A stretch of DNA of 35,608 bases from JAQBQZ01 sp964406475 (GCA_964406475.1 CAYORS010000006.1:1-35608), one strand, 5' to 3'; shown: positions 6,653 through 15,323, numbered from the stretch's first letter. Program-made: numbers and translations. Notes: generated by a model not told the origin, from the sequence alone.

Positions 6653-8021
6653 AGCCATTAGGTTCAAGGCTTTCTTCTTCGTCTTTAATCACATCCAGAA
6701 ATATTGTCTTGTCTTTGATGAGAATCTTACTTTTCAAACTGAGTAGGACGTGTCGCTTTTCATCAATAGTTCCATCCGCAAGAAGATACTTAATATACTT
6801 TTTAACGTTTAGATCTTTCTGTTCAAGATCGGTATATTCCATCGAGCGACCCATAACATCGCAATTGAAACGATGGATTCTATCTACTTCTGCTTCAAAT
6901 TGTCCACGAACTCCTAAATCATCTATGCTCAACTTGTCTACCAAATCTCTTAACTGTTGGATGAGACTATCCTCACGAATGTAGAGCATCTTGCACCAAG
7001 AATCTTTTGCTCGCGTACAACCGTAATAGACATACCGAGCGAACGAACCGTCTTTGAGCTTTTTAAACTTCTCCTCTGCGGAAACATTTGATCCGCAAAG
7101 ACCGCACTTCATGAGTCTTGTGTATGCGAAGTTTTTTCTGTAGATAAACTTCTGATGACTTCTGCTCAAAGTGACTTTCTGCACTGCATCAAATAATTCT
7201 TTAGAGATTATTGGTGTATGAATTCCTTTGTATCTCTTGCCACTACCTCTCGGAAATTCAAACTCACCGTAGTAGAACGTGTTAGTTAGGATTCTTTGCA
7301 CATTACTCAAACTGTAATGCTTGTTGCGAACAGATCTGAAGTCTAATTCGTATTGCAACCAGTGTTTTATCTTTCGAGCACTCATTCCTTCTGATGCCTT
7401 CTCGAAAATCTGTTTGATGATGGGCGCACGTACAGGATCAATCTCAACGTATCCTTTTCTATCTCTTCTCTGGTTTGGCAAGTATCCTGTTGGTGTACAT
7501 GTGGGCCACAAGCCCATTTCACATTTAGTTCTAAGTCCACGCTTCACGTTTAAGCTCTTGTTGTCGTTCTCAAGCTTGGCCTGAGAACCGAGGATCATAA
7601 GTAAGAACTTTTCATTAGGTGAATTAGTGAATATCTGGTTACAGGTGCGAATTTCTAATAACGATTGCTTGTCCATCAGATCAACAAGCCGTCCTAGATC
7701 GCCAGCGTTTCTGCTTAGACGATCTGGTTGCCACGTAAGTATGGCGTTGTACTTCTTGTCTTTAATTTCCTCGATAATTTTATTGAAAGCAGGACGCTGA
7801 CCAGAATCCTTGGCAGAGTGAGCTTCCATTCGAATGGCTACGATTTGGAGATTATCTCGCTCGGCTATTGCTTTCATCTCTTTAATCTGCGAATCAATAG
7901 AAAGAGCTTGTCTTTCTTCTGTTTCAGTGGACTTTCTCGCATAGAGACAGTACTTGATAAGGGGAAGCGGTTTATTTGTAGAGGTCGCGTCTTCCATAGA
8001 CCTCTCATTTATATTATTCAT
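6630..8021 (-). CDS. Large serine recombinase (copy 2)
   Basis: A 463-aa homologue of copy 1, clearly related along its whole length (shared LSIDSQIKEM, NAGDLGR, EIRT, NEKFLLMILGSQAKLEND, NVKRGLRT). The catalytic Ser is in YCLYARKSTE. The zinc ribbon is CGLCGSN...YYGCTRAKDSWC. A second start at 7997 (MEDATS), preceded by GAGAGG on the complement, is a good alternative to 8021. The gene is AT-richer than copy 1, so the two are not a recent tandem duplication. Two divergent serine recombinases side by side recall the CcrA/CcrB pair of staphylococcal SCC elements, but the convergent layout is different. The gene lies ~140 bp from tRNA-Ser, a plausible integration locus. Confidence 0.93.
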   Translation of the reverse strand: MNNINERSMEDATSTNKPLPLIKYCLYARKSTETEERQALSIDSQIKEMKAIAERDNLQIVAIRMEAHSAKDSGQRPAFNKIIEEIKDKKYNAILTWQPDRLSRNAGDLGRLVDLMDKQSLLEIRTCNQIFTNSPNEKFLLMILGSQAKLENDNKSLNVKRGLRTKCEMGLWPTCTPTGYLPNQRRDRKGYVEIDPVRAPIIKQIFEKASEGMSARKIKHWLQYELDFRSVRNKHYSLSNVQRILTNTFYYGEFEFPRGSGKRYKGIHTPIISKELFDAVQKVTLSRSHQKFIYRKNFAYTRLMKCGLCGSNVSAEEKFKKLKDGSFARYVYYGCTRAKDSWCKMLYIREDSLIQQLRDLVDKLSIDDLGVRGQFEAEVDRIHRFNCDVMGRSMEYTDLEQKDLNVKKYIKYLLADGTIDEKRHVLLSLKSKILIKDKTIFLDVIKDEEESLEPNGSILQSVM

Positions 8022-8059
8022 ACACCCAAACCTTCGTTGAAATGTATTCCATAGTCAAC

Positions 8060-8089
8060 AAAAAAGAGCGATATGAATCGCTCTTTTTT
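8060..8089. terminator. Bidirectional rho-independent terminator
   Basis: AAAAAAGAGCGAT-ATGA-ATCGCTCTTTTTT is a perfect 13-bp inverted repeat with A and T tracts on both sides. It would stop tRNA-Ser readthrough (minus) before the recombinase gene and insulate from the plus side. Confidence 0.85.
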
Positions 8090-8163
8090 GTGCAACCTTT
8101 GGCTTTGTGGGTCACAGCTTTTCGTCAGGCTTTCGGGAACACATAACTAACAGGTTGTCAATG

Positions 8164-8252
8164 CGGAGACGGAGGGATTCGAACCCTCGGTGCGGCTTAA
8201 GCCGCACGCCTCTTTAGCAAAGAGGTAGATTAAACCACTCTCCCACGTCTCC
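8164..8252 (-). tRNA. tRNA-Ser (anticodon GCU)
   Basis: On the complement, the acceptor stem GGAGACG pairs with CGTCTCC, with discriminator G at 8164. The anticodon stem is CCTCT/AGAGG with loop TTGCTAA (anticodon GCT). The long variable arm TGCGGCTTAAGCCGCA and the T-arm GAGGG-TTCGAAT-CCCTC are class II serine features. No CCA is encoded. The gene lies between the recombinase island and the conserved block, so it may be the island's insertion site. Confidence 0.95.
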
Positions 8253-8350
8253 ATATTATAAATACATAATCAAAGATGTAGATTAAACGTCAGATATAAA
8301 ATTCTACTGAATTTTTATCCGACCCTGACTCGCACCTGCGTGCTCCGTCT

Positions 8351-8394
8351 CTGAATTGTTCCAAGTATTCACAATTCAGCTCTCCCACGTCTCC
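8351..8394 (-). pseudogene. tRNA-Ser 5' fragment fused to a hairpin
   Basis: Positions 8380-8394 repeat exactly the first 15 nt of tRNA-Ser (complement GGAGACGTGGGAGAG). After that the sequence diverges into a 9-bp hairpin CTGAATTGT/ACAATTCAG (8351-8379) instead of the D and anticodon arms. Further along, the complement of ~8317-8350 has a T-loop-like TGCGAGT but no pairing acceptor or T stem, so it is not a functional tRNA. It may be a remnant of integration or duplication at the tRNA locus. Confidence 0.55.
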
Positions 8395-8436
8395 AACTGC
8401 CTCAGATTATCACAAAAAGCTTGTTTTTTCTATATA

Positions 8437-8445
8437 TGTTAAAAT
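8437..8445 (+). promoter_or_regulatory. Extended -10 promoter, leaderless type
   Basis: TGTTAAAAT ends 7 nt before the ATG at 8453, so the transcript would begin at or next to the start codon. The same box recurs before 11035. Confidence 0.5.
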
Positions 8446-8452
8446 ATTTCTT

Positions 8453-9799
8453 ATGACCCTCGAAGAAGCAAAAGAAATAGTCTTCAGTCACAAACAGGGG
8501 CTACGAAAGCTCTATGACACCTATGGCAACAAGACATGGGCTGATTACGCAAGCGACAGATATCCAAAATCATCTCACCTATCTCACACAGAAGAGCTCT
8601 TCACCTCTCTCCGTTCTCTTCTTGTACCACTTATTGGAGAAGATAAGGCAAAGAAGACGGAGCTCAGTCTCAAGAAAAATGGTTTTGTTTCGACTACAGA
8701 CCACCACGGGATTCTGCACCATCCGTTTTTCTATAACGCAAGTTTAGTTCGAAACGTCCTCTCCCCTAGCGATACTATAATCTGTCTTTCATGTGGCAAT
8801 ATCTCACCTACCAACTCATCATACCCAAGAGGCATAAGCTTCAGAGATGACAATCATAATATTCAGAAAATTTCTTTCATTTCTCTACACAATCGTCGAC
8901 AACCATTATTTGGTCTCCCTGCTTTCAGTCGAGAGACACTCGAGACAAACAAAGACAAAATACAAAGTCTCCACCTTGCACCAGAAAAAAAACACAAACT
9001 ACTCTCATGGATAGAAAAAATAGAGAGAAATAAAAATATTTTTACCGCCCCACGTATAAGCGACCAATTTACAATAATGAACGACATCCTCTGGGAAGAG
9101 ATGCGAGGATCAACTTGTGGCAACCTCGTCTATCTTGAGATTGAATCTCTCATAAGACAACTCCTCCTTGATATACATATTGACGAGGATACCTTGATAC
9201 ATAAAATCATCTTTAACTCACACACAAGAGATACATACATTAATAGTTTTGAAGACGTAGTGGGAGCACACAGTCACAAGGTGGGTCGTGGCACAGATTT
9301 ATTCTGGTATATCGATGAACTACATAATGTACGCATCCAACTCTCTCTCGTAGACAATCACCTCGTGTCAAACGACCATTCGATCAGGATACCTCTCCAT
9401 ACCGGCGTAATACGAGACCATCTCATGAGATTTGAACTCGTGCCATCCATGGCACTGTGTTACTCCATCCTCGCCTTCTACTATGGACTCACACTCGGAG
9501 GAGGATTCTGCCAGGTTGATTATCTCGGGGACATGAAGTGTGCATGGAGGCAAGTAGCAGACTCAGCAGGCGAGCCATTTACTGACACAGAGACCGATGT
9601 ATTCACTGGGGAGTTTGCACTCTTCACCGATAATACCAATAACCCAATAACTCTCTTTGACTTGTATCTACATAAAGATACACTAGACCTCTCAAAAATC
9701 ATAAATGAAACACCTATAAAAAAGACACTGGACTCCATGATGCCTGAATTTGTAGAGATAGTGACAGGCAAACGTGAAAAGATATGTGATATAAGTTAA
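8453..9799 (+). CDS. Unrecognised 448-aa protein paired with an ATP-grasp ligase
   Basis: I do not recognise a family. The protein is soluble-looking with no signal peptide or membrane span. Notable segments are a His-rich TDHHGILHHPFFYNAS near residues 81-96, CLSCGNISPTN near 112-122 (a CxxC that also appears, as CIYCGNNPTN, at the start of the next protein), VGAHSHKVGRGTDLFWYIDE mid-protein, and LGGGFCQVDYLGDMK toward the C-terminus. The clustered His, Cys and Asp residues suggest a metal or nucleotide site, but that is inference. It is transcribed from a leaderless-type promoter and sits 10 bp ahead of the ATP-grasp gene, so the two likely form one operon and may act in one pathway, for example ligation of an amino acid or peptide substrate. 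Confidence 0.7.
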   Translation: MTLEEAKEIVFSHKQGLRKLYDTYGNKTWADYASDRYPKSSHLSHTEELFTSLRSLLVPLIGEDKAKKTELSLKKNGFVSTTDHHGILHHPFFYNASLVRNVLSPSDTIICLSCGNISPTNSSYPRGISFRDDNHNIQKISFISLHNRRQPLFGLPAFSRETLETNKDKIQSLHLAPEKKHKLLSWIEKIERNKNIFTAPRISDQFTIMNDILWEEMRGSTCGNLVYLEIESLIRQLLLDIHIDEDTLIHKIIFNSHTRDTYINSFEDVVGAHSHKVGRGTDLFWYIDELHNVRIQLSLVDNHLVSNDHSIRIPLHTGVIRDHLMRFELVPSMALCYSILAFYYGLTLGGGFCQVDYLGDMKCAWRQVADSAGEPFTDTETDVFTGEFALFTDNTNNPITLFDLYLHKDTLDLSKIINETPIKKTLDSMMPEFVEIVTGKREKICDIS

Positions 9800-9809
9800 G
9801 ATACTGTAT

Positions 9810-10991
9810 ATGAGCACTACACCAAACCAAAGTCAGAAATGCATTTACTGTGGCAATAATCCCACAAACCACACCGTTTCGTTTTTCATGCAGACAATCA
9901 TGGTGCCTCTCAGTCCGATTTTCAAATTCTTTGCTCTCATACACAATCAATATATTGATATCCTTGCGGGCTATATATTCACACCATATCTCTGGATATT
10001 TAGAATGCTCCATCTCTGGGGTATCAATACAGATCCAGAAAAAGCATTCACCGAGCGAAGTAAGGTGATCTGGCTTGAGGCACAAAAGCGAGGGATACTA
10101 ATGGAGCAGATAACTATTTTTGGCAAACCAGTCGAACAATATCGCGCAAAGATTCGTGGACGATGGGTTTACTTTGAGAGTATACCTATCCCCCCAGAAC
10201 TCAACGCTCGTTCGTATGCGTGGATGGATGACAAATGGGAACTAAAAAATTTCCTCAGGAAAAACAATATCCCCGTCGCGTTTGGAGGCAGTGTTTCAAA
10301 CGAAGCACACGCATTAAAGATATTTAATCAAGGAAGAAAGCCTTTTATCACTAAACCTCGACTCGGCTCACGTGGACGACACACTTCTACCTTCCTCACA
10401 GATGAAAAGAGTTTTCTACAAGGCTTTAAGATTGCAAAACAACTAAGCCACTTTGTCATTGCAGAAGAACAACTCTTTGGTAGTGTTTATCGAGGTACAT
10501 ATGTCGGTGGTGAGGTGGTAGGTATCCTTCGTGGAGATCCGCCACGCATCACAGGAGATGGGGTACATACAATCCAAGAATTGATAAAAATAAAAAATAA
10601 AAACAAAAATCCAAAAGTCAAAGACGTGATAATTACCCCGCTCCTCAAAGAATTTATCGGTCGCCAGAATCTGACAGTGAATTCAATCATAGAAAAAGAC
10701 AAGACAATCGACCTTTCAGAAAAAATAGGTCTATCATACGGTGGCTATGCAGTAGAAGAAATCACCAAAACTCATCCAAAAATAATCGACTATATCAAAA
10801 GGGCTGGGGATGCTCTTAATGCGCCAGTTATTGGCTTTGACTTTATTATTCCTGACATTACTCTGGACCCTGATACGGTGCACTGGGGCATTATAGAGGC
10901 AAACTCTCTCCCATTTATAAACCTCCACCATTTTCCTATGGATAGTGAGCCCGTAAATGTAGCAAGCAAAGTTTGGGACTTGTGGAAATAA
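9810..10991 (+). CDS. ATP-grasp domain ligase (cyanophycin synthetase/RimK-like)
   Basis: A 393-aa protein. The N-terminus has a CxxC knuckle (CIYCGNN), then a hydrophobic segment around residues 28-72 that could be membrane-associated. From about residue 130 an ATP-grasp fold is visible: WELKNFLRKNNIPVAFG, the ATP-binding FITKPRLGSRGRHTSTF, VIAEEQLFGSVYRGTYVGGE, ILRGDPPRITGDGVHTIQEL, and the metal-binding end FDFIIPD...WGIIEANSLPFI. The GDGVHTIQEL segment is characteristic of the cyanophycin synthetase and GshF branch. These enzymes form amide bonds through acyl-phosphate intermediates. It lacks the Mur-ligase half of CphA, so it is not cyanophycin synthetase itself. It is co-directional with, and 10 bp after, the unknown 448-aa gene. 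Substrate unknown. Confidence 0.8.
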   Translation: MSTTPNQSQKCIYCGNNPTNHTVSFFMQTIMVPLSPIFKFFALIHNQYIDILAGYIFTPYLWIFRMLHLWGINTDPEKAFTERSKVIWLEAQKRGILMEQITIFGKPVEQYRAKIRGRWVYFESIPIPPELNARSYAWMDDKWELKNFLRKNNIPVAFGGSVSNEAHALKIFNQGRKPFITKPRLGSRGRHTSTFLTDEKSFLQGFKIAKQLSHFVIAEEQLFGSVYRGTYVGGEVVGILRGDPPRITGDGVHTIQELIKIKNKNKNPKVKDVIITPLLKEFIGRQNLTVNSIIEKDKTIDLSEKIGLSYGGYAVEEITKTHPKIIDYIKRAGDALNAPVIGFDFIIPDITLDPDTVHWGIIEANSLPFINLHHFPMDSEPVNVASKVWDLWK

Positions 10992-11019
10992 ATCAAAGGT
11001 TTCAAATGCACAAAAAAAA

Positions 11020-11028
11020 TGTTAAAAT
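11020..11028 (+). promoter_or_regulatory. Extended -10 promoter, leaderless type
   Basis: TGTTAAAAT ends 6 nt before the ATG at 11035. It would drive the thioredoxin-DsbB-RecG operon. Confidence 0.5.
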
Positions 11029-11034
11029 AGTCCT

Positions 11035-11445
11035 ATGAAAAACAAAACCATCATTCGCATTGTTGTTGTATTTTTAATCGCTGTATTATGCGCACTCGGA
11101 CTTTCTCTTCTCAGTACAGACAAAGGACCCGGTCCTTATGATAACCTTGCACAATGTCTCAAAGACAAAGGAGTTAGTTTTTATGGGGCTTTTTGGTGTC
11201 CACACTGTCGTGATCAGAAAAAGCTTTTTGCAAACTCTGCTAAACTCCTTCCTTATGTTGAATGCTCGAACCCAAGCGCAACAGGCCAACTCCAAATCTG
11301 TACAGACAAAAAAATAGAAAGCTATCCAACATGGGAGTTCCCAGATGGCACCCGTGTCAGCAAAGTTCTTACTCCGGAAGAACTCAGTCAAAAGACAAGC
11401 TGTTCCAATCTTCCACAAGAAGCATCAACAACTCCATTACAATAA
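11035..11445 (+). CDS. Membrane-anchored thioredoxin-fold protein (CPHC active site)
   Basis: A 136-aa protein with one N-terminal membrane anchor (residues 8-27) and an extracytoplasmic thioredoxin-like domain containing FWCPHC, with redox Cys C55 and C58. The domain resembles the thioredoxin module that accompanies vitamin-K-epoxide reductase and DsbB systems (YDNLAQCLKDKGVSFYGAFW, then ESYPTWEFPDG). C41, C74 and C88 may add further disulfides. Its stop lies 4 bp before the DsbB start, which fits a DsbA-like oxidase re-oxidised by the membrane protein next door. It is shorter than classical DsbA, with no helical insertion, so it is a functional analogue rather than an orthologue. Confidence 0.85.
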   Translation: MKNKTIIRIVVVFLIAVLCALGLSLLSTDKGPGPYDNLAQCLKDKGVSFYGAFWCPHCRDQKKLFANSAKLLPYVECSNPSATGQLQICTDKKIESYPTWEFPDGTRVSKVLTPEELSQKTSCSNLPQEASTTPLQ

Positions 11446-11449
11446 AACA

Positions 11450-11977
11450 ATGATCGATTACACACTTGGATTACTGACCTTTTTTTCTTTCGCACTCATT
11501 GTGCTTTATGGCATAGCTTTTATGCTGGAACGAAAAAACAAAAACCACCCTCTTGTGCGTATTCTTGGAGAGTATGGCTTCTTGCTTAATCTTTTGATTG
11601 CACTTGCTGCTACAATAGGAAGTCTTGTCTATTCTGAAATAGTTGGATTTGAACCTTGCAAATTTTGCTGGCTTCAACGTATCTTTATGTATCCACAGGT
11701 TTTTTTACTTGGTATTGCCTTGTATCGAAAAGATTGGAACATAGCAATATACTGCATCACTCTTTCAAGTGTTGGTGCACTTATTGGACTCAATCAATAT
11801 CTACTTCAACTTACAGGCACATCATTTATTCCTTGTGGCGCAACAGGAGCTCTTGCATGTGACAAAATATTCGTTGAAGTCTTTGGCTTTATCACTATCC
11901 CTCTTATGTCTTTAAGTGGTTTTGTACTTATGATTGTATCAATGCTTTTTGTCAAAAAATACAAAAAAATTGTATAG
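11450..11977 (+). CDS. dsbB: Disulfide bond formation protein B (DsbB-like)
   Basis: A 175-aa integral membrane protein with four predicted transmembrane helices. The first Cys pair is CKFCW (C70, C73) and the second is C129/C137 in PCGATGALAC, the two redox pairs expected of DsbB, which passes electrons from a DsbA-like protein to quinone. The ATG at 11450 is chosen because the sequence upstream of it in the same frame is the preceding gene read out of frame. The gene lies in a tight operon: 4 bp after the thioredoxin gene and 5 bp before recG. Confidence 0.92.
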   Translation: MIDYTLGLLTFFSFALIVLYGIAFMLERKNKNHPLVRILGEYGFLLNLLIALAATIGSLVYSEIVGFEPCKFCWLQRIFMYPQVFLLGIALYRKDWNIAIYCITLSSVGALIGLNQYLLQLTGTSFIPCGATGALACDKIFVEVFGFITIPLMSLSGFVLMIVSMLFVKKYKKIV

Positions 11978-11982
11978 ACAAA

Positions 11983-14127
11983 ATGCATCTTTCACAAAAA
12001 ATAGAAAACTTCACAAAATTATCCAAAGAACAAAAACAAGGACTCAAAAAACTTGGTCTTCATACATTAGAAGATCTCCTCTTCTACATCCCTGTACGAT
12101 ATCACGACCCATCAAAAACAGTCTCTTTACTTTCAATTGCACCTGGAGAGGTGGTGCAAGTTTTTGGTACAATAAAAAATCTCAAAACAACAAAAAGTTT
12201 TCGTACCCATATACCTATGTCGAAAGCTACTCTCCACAATGAAGAAGGCAAAATCGAGATCGTGTGGTTCAACCAGCCCTACATTGCCAAAATGTTAAAA
12301 GAAAATATGTCTGTCCGTGTTCAAGGCAAAATCGCTCAAAGCAAAAATGGTCTCTCTTTTACAAACCCTCATATCGAAGAGGTTAATCAGATTCCTCAGA
12401 TTGAGGGACAAACCCTATTCGGCAAAGATAAAGACACCACAGTGCTTATGCCGGTCTATAATGAAACAAAATACATTACATCAAACTGGATATATCACAC
12501 ACTACAAAAGATTTTTAAAACACACAGTGAGACAAAAATCGAAGATCCTATTCCATACAACATCTTAAAAAAATATTCCCTTCCTTCACTATGGACAGCT
12601 CTTGTATGGGCACATACTCCCCGTATGCAAGAAGATTATGAGATTGCACGTAAAAGACTCGCATTCCAAGAAATACTTTTTATCCAAATCCAAAAATACA
12701 TTGAACGAAAAAAGATTCTTGAATCTCCTTCAATCACAATCAAAGATGCACAGAAGCTTGCATATGAGTTCGAAAAAAGACTCCCCTTTGCACTTACAGA
12801 CTCTCAAAAAAAAGCAATCCAGATAATCACAAAAGAAATGGAAAAAGGAGTGGCACTTTCTCGACTTCTTGAAGGTGATGTAGGCAGCGGCAAGACCGCT
12901 GTCGCAGGTGCAACAGCGTATGCAGTAATAAAAAGCGAACCATACATAGGTAAATTTGGATTTAATCAGGTTGCTTATATGGCACCAACCGAAATACTAG
13001 CAACACAACATTTTGAATCTTTTATTTCACTTTTTAAACATCTCCCTATCGAAATAATTCTCCTTACAGGAAGCGTGTGTAAGAAGTTCCCATCCAAGGT
13101 AACCAAGGAATCTTCAACACAAGTCTCAAAAGCCCAAGCACAAAAATGGATCAAGGAAGGCAAAATATCACTCGTTATCGGAACACATAGTCTCATCCAA
13201 AAAAATGTTGTTTTTAAAAATCTCGCTTATGTCATTATCGATGAGCAACATCGATTCGGAGTGACTCAAAGACAAAAACTTGCTCGCAAAGACGGACATA
13301 TCCCCCATCTTCTCTCGATGACAGCAACACCTATTCCTCGTACACTTGCATTGACTGTTTTTGGAGATTTGGATATTTCGCTTTTAGATGAAATGCCTCA
13401 AGGAAGAAAGCCTGTAATAACAGAAATAATTGCCGAGCATAAAAGAGAAGAAATGTATGAAAAAGTAAAAAAAGAATTAAAAGACGGTAGACAAGTCTAT
13501 ATAATATGCCCTCGCATAGACGAACCAGACAAAGACAAAGAAAAAGTCTTGCAGCTCACATCGGTTAAAGCGGAAGCAAAAAGATTGAAAGAAAAAGTGT
13601 TCACACAACACCGCATTGATATTCTTCATAGCAAAATGACACCCAAAGAAAAAGAAAGTATTATGACATCTTTTTATCGTGGAGAAATAGATATTCTTGT
13701 ATCCACATCAGTTGTTGAAGTGGGTGTTAATGTGCCCAATGCAACAGTGATTATTATTGAAGGGGGTGAACGATTTGGACTCTCTCAACTCCATCAATTG
13801 AGAGGAAGAGTAATCAGAGGCAACCATCAAGCGTACTGTTATGTCATAAGTAATAGCAAAAAAGACGTATCAATAGACCGACTCAAATCATTTCGAAATG
13901 CCAAAAATGGTTTTGAGCTTGCAGAACTAGATATGATGTCTCGTGGTATTGGGATGCTTGGAGGATCAAAACAATGGGGTGTCTCTGATGTCGCAATGGA
14001 AGCACTTCGTAATATCAAGATGGTAGAAATAGCACGCACTGAAGCAAAAGACATAGGTAACAACCTTGACTCCTTCCCTCTTATGAAGGAGATCTGTCAC
14101 AACAAGAAAGAGTTCCATTTTGAATAA
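11983..14127 (+). CDS. recG: ATP-dependent DNA helicase RecG
   Basis: A 714-aa superfamily 2 helicase that remodels stalled forks and branched DNA. The N-terminal wedge (OB) domain includes PVRYHDPSKTVSLL and VVQVFGTIKNL. Helicase motifs follow: I GDVGSGKT near residue 300, Ia APTEILATQH, II DEQH near 420, III MTATPIPRTLAL, then IV-VI with VSTSVVEVGVNVPNAT and QLHQLRGRVIRG. The TRG-like C-terminal region (GFELAELDMMSRGIGMLGGSKQWG) is intact. Length is slightly above the usual ~690 aa. It is the last gene of the thioredoxin-DsbB-RecG run; no strong terminator is visible before 14165. Confidence 0.97.
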   Translation: MHLSQKIENFTKLSKEQKQGLKKLGLHTLEDLLFYIPVRYHDPSKTVSLLSIAPGEVVQVFGTIKNLKTTKSFRTHIPMSKATLHNEEGKIEIVWFNQPYIAKMLKENMSVRVQGKIAQSKNGLSFTNPHIEEVNQIPQIEGQTLFGKDKDTTVLMPVYNETKYITSNWIYHTLQKIFKTHSETKIEDPIPYNILKKYSLPSLWTALVWAHTPRMQEDYEIARKRLAFQEILFIQIQKYIERKKILESPSITIKDAQKLAYEFEKRLPFALTDSQKKAIQIITKEMEKGVALSRLLEGDVGSGKTAVAGATAYAVIKSEPYIGKFGFNQVAYMAPTEILATQHFESFISLFKHLPIEIILLTGSVCKKFPSKVTKESSTQVSKAQAQKWIKEGKISLVIGTHSLIQKNVVFKNLAYVIIDEQHRFGVTQRQKLARKDGHIPHLLSMTATPIPRTLALTVFGDLDISLLDEMPQGRKPVITEIIAEHKREEMYEKVKKELKDGRQVYIICPRIDEPDKDKEKVLQLTSVKAEAKRLKEKVFTQHRIDILHSKMTPKEKESIMTSFYRGEIDILVSTSVVEVGVNVPNATVIIIEGGERFGLSQLHQLRGRVIRGNHQAYCYVISNSKKDVSIDRLKSFRNAKNGFELAELDMMSRGIGMLGGSKQWGVSDVAMEALRNIKMVEIARTEAKDIGNNLDSFPLMKEICHNKKEFHFE

Positions 14128-14164
14128 ATTTGATGTTCTTGTTCTTTTATAGTATCTTCTAACA

Positions 14165-15010
14165 ATGATATTGAGAAAAATACAAAAAATTATCACATCT
14201 CGAGTATGGCAGATTTTTGTCCACACCTTTGCTCTTATTGGCTTTTTTTTGGTTACTGGGTTTTTTGCCGTTAAATACGGACTTACCAATACAGAAGGAA
14301 TTATTGATAGACAAAGTGAGTATTTTGGTAAGAATCAAACAGAAACAAAACAAGAAAAATACGTATGGAACACAGGAGAAGAGTGGGATAATTTTAAAAA
14401 TGCAATCACAAAAGACATCAAAATCTTAAAACGTGTTCAAAGTGAGACAGATATACCTGCACGACTTATTATTGCACCTGTTTTTGTAGAACAAATGCGT
14501 CTCTACCACACAGATCGTGCACTTTTCAAATCACTCTTTTCCCCTCTCAAAATACTCGGCACACAAACACAGTTTTCTCTTGGTGTCTCTGGCATCAAAC
14601 AACAAACAGCAGAACAAATCGAAAAAAATCTCAAAGACAAGACCTCTCCTTATTATCTAGGAGAAGAATACGAACACTATCTTGATTTTGAAACAACAAA
14701 CATCGAAGAAGAAAGATTCAAAAGACTGACTGATTACAAAAATCGGTATTATTCATATCTGTATACCGCTCTTTATATCAAAGAACTAGAAACAGGATGG
14801 CAAAAGAGTGGTGTTGATATCAAAAACCGTCCTGACATTATTGCAACTCTTTTTAATATAGGATTCAACAATTCCCACCCCCACTCTAATCCTGAAACAG
14901 GAGGAGCGCTCATTACGATCCAAAATACCAATTACAGCTTTGGCAGACTCGCAGGAGAATTCTACGCATCTGAAGAAATGATAGATTTTTTCCCTCATAT
15001 AGACCGATAA
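14165..15010 (+). CDS. Membrane-anchored lysozyme-like (DUF1402-like) protein
   Basis: A 281-aa protein with one N-terminal transmembrane anchor (residues ~16-36, FALIGFFLVTGFFAV) and an extracytoplasmic domain. The segment DIPARLIIAPVFVEQMRLY, FSLGVSGIKQQTAEQI, then a helical run with LYTALYIKELETGW and RPDIIATLFNIGFNNSHPH, and finally FGRLAGEFYASEE, follows the pattern of lytic-transglycosylase/DUF1402 folds. The first Glu (VFVEQM) would be the candidate catalytic acid. A role in cell-wall remodelling is inferred. A -10-like TATAGT lies at 14149-14154, 10 nt before the ATG, so it probably has its own promoter. Confidence 0.62.
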   Translation: MILRKIQKIITSRVWQIFVHTFALIGFFLVTGFFAVKYGLTNTEGIIDRQSEYFGKNQTETKQEKYVWNTGEEWDNFKNAITKDIKILKRVQSETDIPARLIIAPVFVEQMRLYHTDRALFKSLFSPLKILGTQTQFSLGVSGIKQQTAEQIEKNLKDKTSPYYLGEEYEHYLDFETTNIEEERFKRLTDYKNRYYSYLYTALYIKELETGWQKSGVDIKNRPDIIATLFNIGFNNSHPHSNPETGGALITIQNTNYSFGRLAGEFYASEEMIDFFPHIDR

Positions 15011-15143
15011 CGAGACAACACAGGTCATAATTGCGAACATTGAAAAATACTTGTTTTTGAGATAGTATTGTTCGAGTGAACTTCCTTGAAAAGATGTCCT
15101 AGACGAATACAGTATTTATATGAATTATTCAAACCTTTTGCGT

Positions 15144-15217
15144 GCGCGTGTAGCTCAGTTGGTTAGAGCACAAAGCTTATACCTTTGGGGTCCATGGTTC
15201 GAGTCCATGCATGCGCA
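15144..15217 (+). tRNA. tRNA-Ile (anticodon UAU)
   Basis: The acceptor stem GCGCGTG pairs with CATGCGC (one G-U). The D-arm is GCTC/GAGC. The anticodon stem CAAAG/CTTTG encloses loop CTTATAC, giving anticodon TAT after U33. The variable loop is GGGTC and the T-arm CATGG-TTCGAGT-CCATG. It is 74 nt with no encoded CCA. A UAU anticodon reads AUA directly, whereas most bacteria use a CAU tRNA modified by TilS. Confidence 0.92.
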
Positions 15218-15323
15218 AAAGTTTTGAATTTTATCTGCTACCAGGATTTTTTGTTCAAGTTTAAGTGCACCCATAAGATGTTTACAATGGAAGCAAACGA
15301 AGAAAATAAACATTTACTATATC

